This document shows positions 32,996 to 45,032 of a DNA stretch of 64,000 nucleotides, piece after piece. Both the position numbers and the translations under genes were made by a program. The notes beneath the pieces are model-generated. The model ran no database searches. It was not told where the DNA came from and saw only the letters and a list, made by a program, of their open reading frames with translations. The stretch is from Marisa cornuarietis (lineage: Eukaryota > Mollusca > Gastropoda > Architaenioglossa > Ampullariidae). Positions within the stretch are counted from its first letter, which is position 1. Every line of letters begins with the position of its first letter. The DNA lies in the NCBI GenBank assembly GCA_004794655.1, contig SMMW01000640.1, positions 1 through 64,000 on the forward strand, in the 5' to 3' direction.

Positions 32996-33689
32996 TATCT
33001 CCCCATCCACCTATTCCTGTTTGAAAGTGTCATTTCAACCCCTGATTGCTTGTGGTCTGAGGGAGTAGAAAGCTGTTGTGTCTAAAGTGTCATCATCAAC
33101 AGACTGCTCTGTTAGAGAAGTCAGTCAAAGATTGTTCTGGCTGCAGAAGTCAGTTTGAGTAAGCTTTAGTAGATTGTTCTGCCTGAACAAGTGAGTCCTT
33201 CTCTCACTGCTTTAGTTTTCTTGTTAAAGAATAGACATAAAAGTAGATTGACACCCAGGAAACCCGTTACTTGCACAAAATGTTGAATTGCCGTGTAAAA
33301 TGTTTCAGAATGTGTTGTTAGAATTATGGCTTCCTTCAGGAAGGCACTGAATGAATTACTAAGCCTGTGTTTCAAAACAATTCCAATTTCATGCTGTGGT
33401 ATTAATAAATGTCTCCTAGACATTGTTAACCGCCCTTGTCAGCTGCCGGGCTGTTTCTTCAGACAAGCAAATAGAGAGAGACAGAGAGAGAGAGAGAGGG
33501 GGTGGGGGAGGTCGGCAACCAAGACTGAGATATGCGATCAATGAGACAAGTGGAGGGCTTTAGTGACTAGTCAAAATCGACTGTTGTTGCTGTTGCTGCT
33601 GACGGTCCGGCAGTAACACCGCTGTGTAGCTGGTATAGAGCGAGGTATAAGTTAATTGCTTTTGCTCTGTTATAGACTATTTGCTAGAC
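32996..33689. other. No gene; GA-rich microsatellite at 33470-33500
   Basis: Mixed sequence with short repeats of AGACTGCTCTG/AGATTGTTCTG type at 33097-33185. The small open frame at 33326-33544 has no recognisable motif. Confidence 0.4.
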
Positions 33690-33780
33690 AGGCTGTGATG
33701 AGGGCATAGTGTCTGTGATGAGGGCATAGTGTCTGTGATGAGGGCATAGTGTCTGTGATGAGTGTGTATAGTGCAGGTGA
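33690..33780. repeat. 20-bp minisatellite, about 4 copies
   Basis: Units of GTCTGTGATGAGGGCATAGT; looser TGTGATGAGAATG copies continue to about 33990. Confidence 0.9.
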
Positions 33781-34059
33781 TGAGGACATCATTCGTTTCA
33801 TGGATTATTCTCTACACAGACTGTGATAAGAGTCTATATCATAGGAGTGCATAGCGACTGTCATTGCAATGCATAGCGGGTGTCATCAGAAGATACTGTG
33901 GCTGTGATAAATGTATACACTGTGTGTGATGAGAATGTTATGGCTGTAATGAGAATTTATCATGTCTGTCATAAGAATTACAGAGTCTGTGAGGAATGTA
34001 CCCTTCGTTTCTATGTTGTTTTTGCTATTTTTTCCCTTCTTTGTTCGGCGTCTCGGGGA

Positions 34060-34540
34060 GGCTAAAGTAGACTGTCATCTCAGGCATGCTGGACAGACTT
34101 ACTGTCATCTCAGACCTGCTAAAGTCAGACTGTCATCTCAGGCATGCTGGACAGACTTAGTCATCTCAGACCTGCTAAAGTCAGACTGTCATCTCAGGCA
34201 TGCTGGACAGACTTACTGTCATCTCATACCTATTCGGGGAGGCTAAAGTAGACTGTCATCTCAGGCATGCTGGACAGACCTACTGTCATCTCAGGCCTGC
34301 TAAAGACAGACTTACTGTCATCTCCTATCTGCTAAAGTCAGACTGTCATCTCAGGCATGCTGGACAGACCTACTGTCATCTCAGGCCTGCTAAAGACAGA
34401 CCTATTGTCATCTCAGGCCTGCTAAAGACAGACCTATTGTCATCTCAGAGCTGCTAAAGACTGACATACTGTCATCAGGAATGCTAAAGACAGACCTCCT
34501 ATCTTCAGGCATGCTAAAGAAGGATCTACTGTCATCTCGG
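34060..34540. repeat. Minisatellite, about 29-bp alternating units
   Basis: Two related half-units alternate (GCATGCTGGACAGACTTACT and CCTGCTAAAGTCAGACTG), each followed by GTCATCTCAG, giving a dimer of about 59 bp. A block including CGGGGAGGCTAAAGTAGACT recurs at 34054 and 34236. Confidence 0.92.
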
Positions 34541-34636
34541 GCAAACATTTATGGCCTCACCACGAGCTGTGTTGTTAGAAAGTGGCCACTGCAGCTGTGT
34601 GTGCCCCTAAGTGTGGTACCTGTACTTTCTCTACAG

Positions 34637-34708
34637 GTCATTTCCCCGACCCTCCTCACAAGCTCCAAAATGTGGCTGGTGGAGCCGGGCCCTAAAGCCT
34701 GTCCAGTT
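34637..34708 (+). CDS. Candidate 72-base exon, unknown
   Basis: A very good acceptor (TTTCTCTACAG to 34636), 24 open codons including SSKMWLVEPGPKACP, and a donor GTT|GTAAGC. It is symmetric (phase 0 to 0). No known family and no partner exon. Confidence 0.3.
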
Positions 34709-35216
34709 GTAAGCCTGAGACCATTATCGTCTTTATCGATTCCCTGGGTGGTCGTTCCTTGCTGTGCAACCCATTACCAGGGAATACAACCCAAACAGTC
34801 CAAGTTTTCACCCTAACAGTCCCCCGCTTCGCCCTTAGAAAAAGCTAAAGCTCTCACCCCTCCCACTGTGAGGTTCTTAACTCGATGATTAGGCCTCGTT
34901 ACTGCTGCATTCAGCATCATCTCCGCGTTAATAGGAAAGGGGCTTTCTCAAAGTACCCCTCCCGCTGTTTGCACCTCACTGTGGTAGTACAGGGACTCTC
35001 TCAAAATGTCGCCGCTAACACAGCACTGTGTCAGTCAAGCTTTATTAAGAGAATGCTGTTTAAATTCGTTAAAGATAATGAAAGTGTGACCGGATCAAGA
35101 ACTTGCCGCTGGCCTCTCTGAAGCTAGAAGTCATCGATCACCTGTGTGACTGCCTGCAGAAAAAGCAGCGAGAGAAATGAAAGACAAGGCGGCCTCTCAC
35201 CTGACGGTTACAGCCG
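34709..35216. other. No gene recognised
   Basis: Mixed sequence. A repeated YCCCGCTxxxxCC-like pair occurs at about 34815 and 34965. No supported exon. Confidence 0.35.
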
Positions 35217-35480
35217 TTGTTCTCACAGTCTCTTTGCTCTGAATGTCCTTCATCTCTCAGGTGCATTACCAAGACCTGGACTAACACAAGACTGGGGCTT
35301 CTTTCAACGAACTACAAAGACGTGGACCTTCAGAAAGCCAGACTGTTATATTACTCCCTTTTATCCCTCCGCCAGTGTCTGGGAAAGACTGCAAGTGTGT
35401 GCTTTGGCATGGGCTTACCTAGCTACAAAACTGATATCAACTCACCTGGATATACAGCTCACGAGGAAGCTTTCAGATTA
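35217..35480 (+). CDS. Candidate exon of unknown family
   Basis: A pyrimidine-rich acceptor-like run ending CTCTCAG (35260) opens a stretch of about 70 codons containing DVDLQKARLLYYSLLSLRQC, then FGMGLPSYKTDINSPGYTAH and EEAFRLN. The composition looks protein-like, but a second plus frame is open over the same bases, which weakens the case. I do not recognise it. Tandem repeats begin about 25 bases after it. Confidence 0.3.
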
Positions 35481-35504
35481 AATGTTTGTGTCCTCGTCGT
35501 AAAC

Positions 35505-35860
35505 CTCTGACCTTTCCGTCGTCCTACTTCCCAGATCTCTGATTTACCCATCACCCTACCTCCTACATATCTGATTTACCCATCATCCTACTTCCTACAT
35601 ATCGGTCACTCTATTTCCTACATTTATGATCTACCCAGCACCTTACCTTCTACATCTCTGATCTACCCGTCACCCTACTTCCAACATCTCTGATCTACCC
35701 GTTACCCTACTTTCTTGTTTTCTGATCTACCCGTTACCCTACTTTCTTGTTTTCTGATCTACCCAGCACCTTTCTTCCTACATCTCTAACATATCCATTA
35801 CCCTACTTCCTAGATCTCTGATCTACCCAGCACCCTACTTCCTAGATCTCTGATCTAACT
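35505..35860. repeat. Degenerate minisatellite, about 31-bp unit
   Basis: About 11 imperfect units around TCTGATCTACCC, CACCCTACTTCCTA and CATC. Confidence 0.88.
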
Positions 35861-37429
35861 GTCTCAGACAGACATTTGCATCTGAGCCCAGCAGGGAACC
35901 TGGGGACTACTGACTTCCTTTCCAGGCCGCCAGCACCAAAGTTTCACTTTCTGATGCTAGGAAATTGTTGGCCGTAAGAAAATGAACTTTAAAAAATTTA
36001 ACGACACACAATTTGGGAATTAATACAGTCCTGAAATCTTTTCTGTTATAAACTCGTTTGGCTGAATAATGAGTTGCTTTATAAATACTCGTTTCATGTG
36101 ACATTTTTCTGTATCAAAAAGAGCCTTACTATCGATGAGGCCAGTTTCAGTGAATGCAAGAGCGTCAACACAAAGGCATTAATAATTTATCAGAGTCTTA
36201 GGAGTTTCTGGCGACTACAAAGGCTACAGAGAAAATGGAGGCAAGTAAAGAAACATTGATCTGAGCTTGTGAATGCTTCCATCAGCCTCATGTTGCACTA
36301 AATCTGCTCTCAGTTTCGCGCTCATGTTGTATTACACACCTGTACAGCTTCAGGTTTCATGCCAGAGCAGGATGTATTATTTTGCTACAGGCCTAAAGAC
36401 AAGAAAGAAGCATGTCTGCTGTGCTGGCCAGTATATCTTAGTAATCTTAGAACCTCTTGTGTTCGTGTGCTGCAACATGCGCCTGCAGCTGGATGATGAG
36501 AGCAGCAAATAGTGCAGCTGTCCTGATACAGTGAACTGTATGTATGGAGTGCCCTGGTCAATGTGTGTATGTATTATACATATTATACATATCATACATA
36601 TCATACATACAAACCTGACACGATAACACAATATCAAGTCACTGGGCCTGCACACCTACCAGTCCTACAGGAAAAAGTTGCACAAAGTCTGAGGGTTGGT
36701 AAGTGACCAGGTGTCGGCAACGTCCCAGCAGGTGGGGACGAAATAGTCTATCACCTTACTACTCTGTGCATAAGAATCCAGGAGCACAAATTATGGCCCC
36801 TGAAGTGGACTAATAACCCTTACAAATAAAGGAAGCATTCAACAGTGTGCAAACTACAGAACAAAATCATGCTCAAGTCATCCACAATCTCCTCAAGACG
36901 ACCACTGAGGAACAGCGAGTACAAGAACAGGCTGACTTCCACATTCTCCTCGAGAATATGACGTGGAAACCCACCGGGATCTTTTCTTAGCATGATTACC
37001 TTTCTTAGCATAGTTACCTTTGTAAGCACGGTTACATTTCTTCATGGTTACATTTCTAAAAATGGTTACATTCTTTTTCTTTATTAGCATCGAGCACATA
37101 GGTGAAGTTTGCTCCATTTTAAACAAAAAATTTTTTTTCGAGAACTTTTGTCACAGAAAACCTTGAGCCACTCCTTTGTTCCATTGCCTTGTGGTGTGAC
37201 ACGTGGCCAGTTGAGCTGTGGATGTCGATGTGGGGTGTGGCCGTCTGTGCAAGTTCTAATCCACCCTCATTGACAAGACCTCTGTCCTGACTGCCTTGTG
37301 TGCGAGATGAAAGAGTCACGAGTGGCCAGGCAGGTGGAGTCTAGTCATCCTTACCTTTAATGACAGCCCAACAGCTTGACCTTTAAAGTAGATGAGACAG
37401 GAATGAAAGATTGTAACTTTGTGTGTAAA
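35861..37429. other. No gene recognised
   Basis: Includes the small plus frame 36074-36259 (FWRLQRLQRKWRQVKKH end) and TAGCATxGTTAC-type short repeats at 36985-37085. None has a recognisable family or a convincing splice edge. Confidence 0.4.
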
Positions 37430-40332
37430 TACATAAAAATATAGATCTAAAAGTAATAAAGTGCTCTTATTTTATATGTGACATATATATATAAAGTACT
37501 ATAATTGTACGTGTGTATACAGAGATGTATAAGTGCTACAACTTTGTGTGCACACAGAGATAAAGTACAATAACTTTTTGTATCAATACAGGGATGTATA
37601 ATCAAGTGTTATAAATGTATGTGTATACAGAGATATACAACTAATTGCTGTAACTTTTTGTGTGAATAAAGAAATGTATAATGAGTGTTAATAATTTATG
37701 TGTGAATACAGAAATCTATAACAATTGTTAATAATTTATGTGTGAATACAGAGATATACAATAGTGTTATGACTGTGTGAATACAGAGATATACAATAAA
37801 GTGTAATCACTGTCTGTGTGAATACAGAGATATACAATAGTGTTATGACTGTGTGAATACAGAGATATACAATACAGTGTTATGACTGTCTGTGTGAATA
37901 CAGAGATATACAATACAGTGTTATGACTGTGTGAATACAGAGATATACAATACAGTGTTATGACTGTCTGTGTGAATACAGAGATATACAATACAGTGTT
38001 ATGACTGTCTGTGTGAATACAGAGATATACAATACAGTGTTATGACTGTGTGAATACAGAGATATACAATACAGTGTTATGACTGTCTGTGTGAATACAG
38101 AGATATACAATACAGTGTTATGACTGTGTGAATACAGAGATATACAATACAGTGTTATGACTGTCTTTGTGAATACAGAGATATACAATACAGTGTTATG
38201 ACTGTCTGTGTGAATAAAGAGATATACAATACAGTGTTATGACTGTCTGTGTGAATACAGAGATATACAATAGTGTTATGACTGTGTGAATACAGAGATA
38301 TACAATAAAGTGTAATCACTGTCTGTGTTAATATAGAGATATACAATAGTGTTATGACTATGTGAATACAGAGATATACAATAGTGTTATGACTGTCTGT
38401 GTGAATACAGAGATATACAATAGTGTTATGACTGTGTGTGTGAATACAGAGATATACAATAGTGTTATGACTGTGTGAATACAGAGATATACAATAGTGT
38501 TATGACTGTCTGTGTGAATACAGAGATATACAATAGTGTTATGACTGTCTGTGTGAATACAGAGATATACAATAGTGTTATGACTGTCTGTGTGAATACA
38601 GAGATATACAATAGTGTTATGACTGTGTGAATACAGAGATATACAATAGTGTTATGACTGTCTGTGTGAATACAGAGATATACAATAGTGTTATGACTGT
38701 CTGTGTGAATACAGAGATATACAATACAGTGTTTTGACTGTCTGTGTGAATACAGAGATATACAATAGTGTTATGACTGTCTGTGTGAATACAGAGATAT
38801 ACAATAGTGTTATGACTGTCTGTGTGAATACAGAGATATACAATAGTGTTATGACTGTCTGTGTGAATACAGAGATATACAATAGTGTTATGACTGTGTG
38901 AATACAGAGATATACAATAGTGTTATGACTGTGTGAAAACAGAGATATACAATAGTGTTATGACTGTGTGAATACAGAGATATACAATAGTGTTATGACT
39001 GTGTGAAAACAGAGATATACAATAGTGTTATGACTGTCTGTATGAATACAGAGATATACAATACAGTGTTATGACTGTCTGTGTGAATACAGAGATATAC
39101 AATACAGTGTTATGACTGTCTGTGTGAATACAAAGATAAACAATACAGTGTTATGACTGTCTGTGTGAATACAGAGATATACAATAGTGTTATGACTGTC
39201 TGTATGAATACAGAGATATACAATACAGTGTTATGACTGTCTGTGTGAATACAGAGATATACAATACAGTGTTATGACTGTCTGTGTGAATACAGAGATA
39301 TACAATACAGTGTTATGACTGTCTGTGTGAATACAGAGATATACAATAGTGTTATGACTGTGTGAATACAGAGATATACAATAGTGTTATGACTGTCTGT
39401 GTGAATACAGAGATGTACAATAGTGTTATGACTGTCTGTGTGAATACAGAGATATACAATACAGTGTTATGACTGTCTGTGTGAATACAGAGGTATACAA
39501 TAGTGTTATGACTGTCTGTGTGAATACAGAGATATACAATAGTGTTACGACTGTGTGAATACAGAGATATACAATAGTGTTATGACTGTCTGTATGAATA
39601 CAGAGATATACAATACAGTGTTATGACTGTGTGAATACAGAGATATACAATAGTGTTATGACTGTCTGTGTGAATACAAAGATGTACAATAGTGTTATGA
39701 CTGTCTGTGTGAATACAGAGATATACAATACAGTGTTATGACTGTCTGTGTGAATACAGAGATATACAATACAGTGTTATGACTGTGTGAATACAGAGAT
39801 ATACAATAGTGTTATGACTGTCTGTGTGAATACAAAGATGTACAATAGTGTTATGACTGTCTGTGTGAATACAGAGATATACAATACAGTGTTATGACTT
39901 TGTGAATACAGAGATATACAATAGTGTTATGACTGTCTGTGTGAATACAGAGATATACAATACAGTGTTATGACTGTATGTGTGAATACAGAGATATACA
40001 ATAGTGTTATGACTGTCTGTGTGAATACAGAGATATACAATACAGTGTTATGACTGTCTGTGTGAATACAGAGATATACAATACAGTGTTATGACTGTAT
40101 GTGTGAATACAGAGATATACAATAGTGTTATGACTGTCTGTGTGAATACAGAGGTATACAATAGTGTTATGACTGTCTGTGTGAATACAGAGATATACAA
40201 TAGTGTTATGACTGTCTGTGTGAATACAGAGATATACAATAGTGTTATGACTGTCTGTGTGAATACAGAGATATATAATACAGTGTTATGACTGTCTGTG
40301 TGAATACAGAGATATACAATACAGTGTTATGA
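37430..40332. repeat. Minisatellite, 35-41-bp units, about 75 copies
   Basis: The longest array in the window. Units share AATACAGAGATATACAATA and GTGTTATGACTGT. Length classes arise from presence or absence of CA (ATACAGTG versus ATAGTG) and of a CTGT. The left 300 bases are diverged (TAACTTTGTGTG, TAATTTATGTG variants), as if this were the oldest end. Long blocks recur, for example the run with TACAAAGATGTACAATAG at about 39665 and 39830. Confidence 0.97.
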
Positions 40333-40839
40333 ACAAAGTGTCTACACACATGCTACACACAAACATGTTTGTACATGCACAAATAAACCCAAACTAATTT
40401 TTACCAGCCACAGCTTTTATTATTTGCTCATTTATTAAAAATCCATGACAGAATAATGCAGGACACTTGTAGGCCGCAATTGTACACTAAGGTACACACT
40501 TATGTCCACAATCGTTTTTTATTGTATGAGCCGACATGGTTGAAGAACACTCCGCGTACCAACAGCCAACATCAAACCGGAAGTAGTCTACCCTCGGTTG
40601 CGGTGAAGGTTACATAAATGCATACTTGTCCAAAATTATCTACATAGGCGGCAGGTAGCCGATGAGAAGCATACGTAGCTACCCCGTCATGTACTGGTAT
40701 GTGTCCTGTGTATCCAGTATTTCACATTCCTTGCTCGTCCCTCAAAACGTGCATCATTATCATTATTATTATTATTATTATTCACTTAATATACATTTAT
40801 GTTGCTTTGAAGAAAAAGCTTATTGATTTACAGAAATCT
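40333..40839. other. No gene; (ATT)n at 40759-40783
   Basis: Unique AT-rich sequence with an ATT microsatellite. No exon seen. Confidence 0.5.
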
Positions 40840-41150
40840 GTGATTGCCTTGGTGGGCCGGATGAAATTAGTTCCCCATCCCTGCTGTAGACGACCCGGAG
40901 GAGTCTCCTGATGAGCTTCATTTCCAACGCTTGGTCCGCCGCCTTGACTCCACGTGTGTCGGTCCTACAGCAAGATGGGCACAACAAGAGACTTGTAGAG
41001 CCTGCAATTGTCAGTGTCAGTGTCAGTTCTGAGTTGTAGCTCTGTGTCTGTGTGACTGAGTGAGAAAAATGTGAAGAAAGTGGGGTCTCTAACACCTCAC
41101 TCCCCAACGACCTGAACAGGTTATGGGATGACCTTTACCTTTACCTTTAA
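40840..41150 (+). mobile_element. Probable LINE 3' end with CTTTAC tail
   Basis: Non-coding sequence ends at GGTTATGGGATGACC followed by (TTTACC)-type hexamers (about 41128-41148), the sort of short tandem tail that closes many non-LTR elements. No RT motif remains, so the call rests on the tail and on a similar motif at 30783. Confidence 0.4.
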
Positions 41151-41515
41151 ATACCGGCGCCTGCGCGCACACACACACACACCTGAATGTGACGACAAAG
41201 ACAATGAGCAGCCTCTACCTAGGCGCGCAAGATGTCGTCTTGCTCAGGGGCACACAGGGGGGACAAAACTCAGTGTCGGTGAATAGAAACAATGTTCCAA
41301 TGATTTGTGTCTGTGAAGAAATACCGACACTACGACCTGAAGTCAGTGATCTCACTGCATCCCCTCTACCCCGATTGTCTTTTCCTTGTCGGAGCTTCAT
41401 ATTCACGTGCAATTATTACATACAGAAATATGGGATAATTTATATTTAGCTAGTAAATACGCAGACTGCATTCTATTCATCAACAAAAAGCAAAGGTTGA
41501 ATGAAGGTGAGGGGC
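41151..41515. other. No gene; short (CA)n at 41165-41181
   Basis: No supported exon; a plus frame here is only the lead-in to the next repeat. Confidence 0.45.
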
Positions 41516-42110
41516 CTACCTACACAGCTACCCACCTACCCACCTACACATCTACCGACCTACCTACCTACACAGCTACCCACCTACCCACCTACCCACC
41601 TACACATCTACCGACCTACCTACACAGCTACCCACCTACCCACCTACCTACCTACACATCTACCGACCTACCTACCTACACAGCTACCCACCTACCCACC
41701 TACACACCTACACATCTACCGACCTACCTACCTACACACCTACCCACCTACCCACCTACACATCTACCGACCTACCTACCTACACACCTACCCACCTACA
41801 CACCTACACATCTACCGACCTACCTACCTACACACCTACACATCTACACATCTACCGACCTATCTACCTACACACCTACCCACCTACACACCTACACATC
41901 TACCGACCTACCTACCTACACACCTACACACCTACACATCTACCGACCTACCTTCCCACCTACCCACCTACACATCTACACATCTTCCGACCTACCTACA
42001 CACCTACCCACCTACACATCTACCTACACACCTACCCACCTACCTACACACCTACCCACCTACACATCTACCGACCTACCTACCTACCCACCTACCCACC
42101 TACCTACCAA
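41516..42110. repeat. CCTAC-rich satellite, nested 32-48-bp order
   Basis: Built from CTACCCAC, CTACACAT and CTACCGAC words arranged into larger recurrent blocks. Two plus frames stay open and read Pro/Thr/Tyr/His-rich (PTYPPTHLPTY style). G is nearly absent from the plus strand. Confidence 0.95.
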
Positions 42111-42544
42111 ACAAAGTGTAAAAGAGATCAAATGCAAGTTGCTCAGGTACCTAAGGGCGGACGTTGATCAGCAGCAGCACCTTCACCACATGTGTTTCTG
42201 TTGATTATGGGTGGCGCGGAGGATGAAGGGGTGGGAGGGGGAAGGTTCTAACTTGACCTTGACCCTCAGCAGCAGCCTGTGCGACCTTGACAGTTGGCTT
42301 ATTAACTTGTGAGGTGGGAACAAAACAAACCACGGCGACTGAGTCGACACTGTCAGTGAAGGGGAAGCGAATTAAATTTTCTCGTATTCTCCAGTATTTT
42401 CTTTCAGGAAATTCGAAAGTATTTCTGGGTGAGTGTCGATCGATATCGATCAATACATCCAAACAAACTGCCTCGTGCAGTCGCTGACAGTTCTACCCCC
42501 CTCCTCCTCCCCTGCTGTGTGTACAGCGCTTTTATTTTGTCTCT
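42111..42544. other. No gene recognised
   Basis: Mixed sequence between two arrays; a small palindrome GATCGATATCGATC lies at 42438-42451. Confidence 0.5.
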
Positions 42545-44935
42545 AGTGAGACTCAAGTCACTGTGCCTTTAATTTCTCTAACCAGAGTCAGTCACTGTGC
42601 CTCTTTCAGTATAGACAGCCAGTCACTGCGCCTCTGTCAGTAGAGACAGCCAGTCACTGTGCCTCTGTCAGTAGAGACAGCCAGTCACTGTCCACTGTCA
42701 ATAGAGACAGCCAGTCACTGTGCCTCTGTCAGTAGAGACAGCCAGTCACTATGCCACTGTCAGTAGAGAGACCCAGTCACTGTGCCTCTGTCAGTAGAGA
42801 CAGCCAGTCACTGTGCCTCTGTCAGTAGAGACAGCCAGTAACTGTGCCTCTGTCAGTAGAGACAGCCAGTCACTGTGCCTCTGTCAGTAGAGACAGCCAG
42901 TAACTGTGCCTCTGTCAGTAGAGACAGCCAGTCACTGTGCCTCTGTCAGTAGAGACAGCCAGTCACTGTGCCTCTGTCAGTAGAGACAGCCAGTCACTGT
43001 CCACTGTCAATAGAGACAGCCAGTCACTGTGCCTCTGTCAGTAGAGACAGCCAGTCACTATGCCACTGTCAGTAGAGAGACCCAGTCACTGTGCCTCTGT
43101 CAGTAGAGACAGCCAGTCACTGTGCCTCTGTCAGTAGAGACAGCCAGTAACTGTGCCTCTGTCAGTAGAGACAGCCAGTCACTGTGCCTCTGTCAGTAGA
43201 GACAGCCAGTAACTGTGCCTCTGTCAGTAGAGACAGCCAGTCACTGTGCCTCTGTCAGTAGAGACAGCCAGTAACTGTGCCTCTGTCAGTAGAGACAGCC
43301 AGTCACTGTGCCTTAGACTGTCAGTGAAGACAGCCAGTCTCTGTGCCTCTGTCAGTAGAGACAGCCAGTCTCTGTGCCTCTGTCAGTAGAGACAGCCAGT
43401 CTCTGTGCCTCTGTCAGTAGAGACAGCAAGTCACTGTGCCTCTGTCAGTAGAGACAGCCAGTCTCTGTGCCTCTGTCAGTAAAGACAGCCAGTAACTGTG
43501 CCTCTGTCAGTAGAGACAGCCAGTCACTTTGTCTCTGTCAGTAAAGACAGCCAGTCACTGTGCCTCTGTCAGTAGAGACAGCCAGTCACTGTGCCTCTGT
43601 CAGTAGAGACAGCCAGTCACTGTGCCACTGTCAATAGAGACAGCCAGTCACTGTGCCTCTGTCAGTAGAGACAGGCAGTCACTGTGCCACTGTCAGTAGA
43701 GAGACCCAGTCACTGTGCCTCTGTCAGTAGAGACAGCCAGTCACTGTGCCTCTGTCAGTAGAGACAGCCAGTAACTGTGCCTCTGTCAGTAGAGACAGCC
43801 AGTCACTGTGCCTCTGTCAGTAGAGACAGCCAGTCTCTGTGCCTCTGTCAGTAGAGACAGCCAGTCTCTGTGCCTCTGTCAGTAGAGACAGCCAGTAACT
43901 GTGCCTCTGTCAGTAGAGACAGCCAGTCACTTTGTCTCTGTCAGTAAAGACAGCCAGTCACTGTGCCTCTGTCAGTAGAGACAGCCAGTCACTGTGCCTC
44001 TGTCAGTAGAGACAGCCAGTCACTGTGCCACTGTCAATAGAGACAGCCAGTCACTATGCCACTGTCAGTAGAGACAGCCAGTCACTGTGCCTCTGTCAGT
44101 AGAGACAGCCAGTCACTGTGCCTCTGTCAGTAGAGACAGCCAGTCTCTGTGCCTCTGTCAATAGAGACAGCCAGTCTCTGTGCCTCTGTCAGTAGAGACA
44201 GCCAGTAACTGTGCCTCTGTCAGTAGAGACAGCAAGTCAATTTGTCTCTGTCAGTAAAGACAGCCAGTCACTGTGCCTCTGTTAGTAGAGACAGCCAGTC
44301 ACTGTGCCACTGTCAGTAGAGAGACCCAGTCACTGTGCCTCTGTCAGTAGAGACAGCCAGTCACTGTGCCTCTGTCAGTATAGACAGCCAGTCACTGTGC
44401 CTCTGTCAGTATCGACAGCCAGTCACTGTGCCTCTGTCAGTAGAGACAGCCAGTCACTGTGCCTCTGTCAGTAAAGACAGCCAGTCACTGTGCCTCTGTC
44501 AATAGAGACAGCCAGTCACTGTGCCTCTGTAAGTAGAGACAGCCAGTCACTGTGCCTCTGTCAGTAAAGACAGCCAGTCACTGTGCCTCTGTCAGTAAAG
44601 ACAGCCAGTCACTGTGCCACTGTCAGTAGAGACAGCCAGTCACTGTGCCTCTGTCAGTAGAGACAGCCAGTCACTGTGCCTCTATCAGTATAGACAGCCA
44701 GTCACTGTGCCTCTGTCAGTATAGACAGCCAGTCACTGTGCCTAAGACTGTCAGTAGAGACAGCCAGTCACTGTGCCTCTGTCAGTAGAGACAGCCAGTC
44801 ACTGTGCTTCTGTCAGTAGAGACAGCCAGTCACTGTGCCTTAGACTGTCAGTAGAGACAGCCAGTCACTGTGCCTTAGACTGTCAGTAGAGACAGCCAGT
44901 CACTGTGCCTTAGACTGTCAGTAGAGAGAAGACAT
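42545..44935. repeat. Minisatellite, 31-bp unit, about 77 copies
   Basis: Units share CAGTCACTGTGCCTCTGTCA and GTAGAGACAGC. A block of ten units (42691-42999, 309 bp) with marker variants TCCACTGTCAATAG and GAGAGACCC is followed by a second copy at 43000-43308. Other marker units (CACTTTGTCTCTGTCAGTAA) recur near 43525 and 43928. Confidence 0.97.
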
Positions 44936-45009
44936 TTACTGTCGGTCTGTGTTTAGCCGGAGGCAGCTGACTGTGATCTGTCTACACTGACATCTTGTTT
45001 AGTCTCTGC

Positions 45010-45032
45010 TATCAAACTATAGCTGATGTTTG
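45010..45032 (-). repeat. Orphan inverted copy of the 24-bp unit
   Basis: These 23 bases are an exact reverse complement of the unit that fills 51740-53522. Here it is a single copy at the start of a different array. Confidence 0.9.

Noticed and set aside
41386..42204. Pro/Thr/Tyr-rich frame resembling mussel adhesive proteins
   Set aside because: Two plus frames give the same style of translation because the DNA is a CCTAC satellite. There is no signal peptide, and a byssal-type protein would use one frame.
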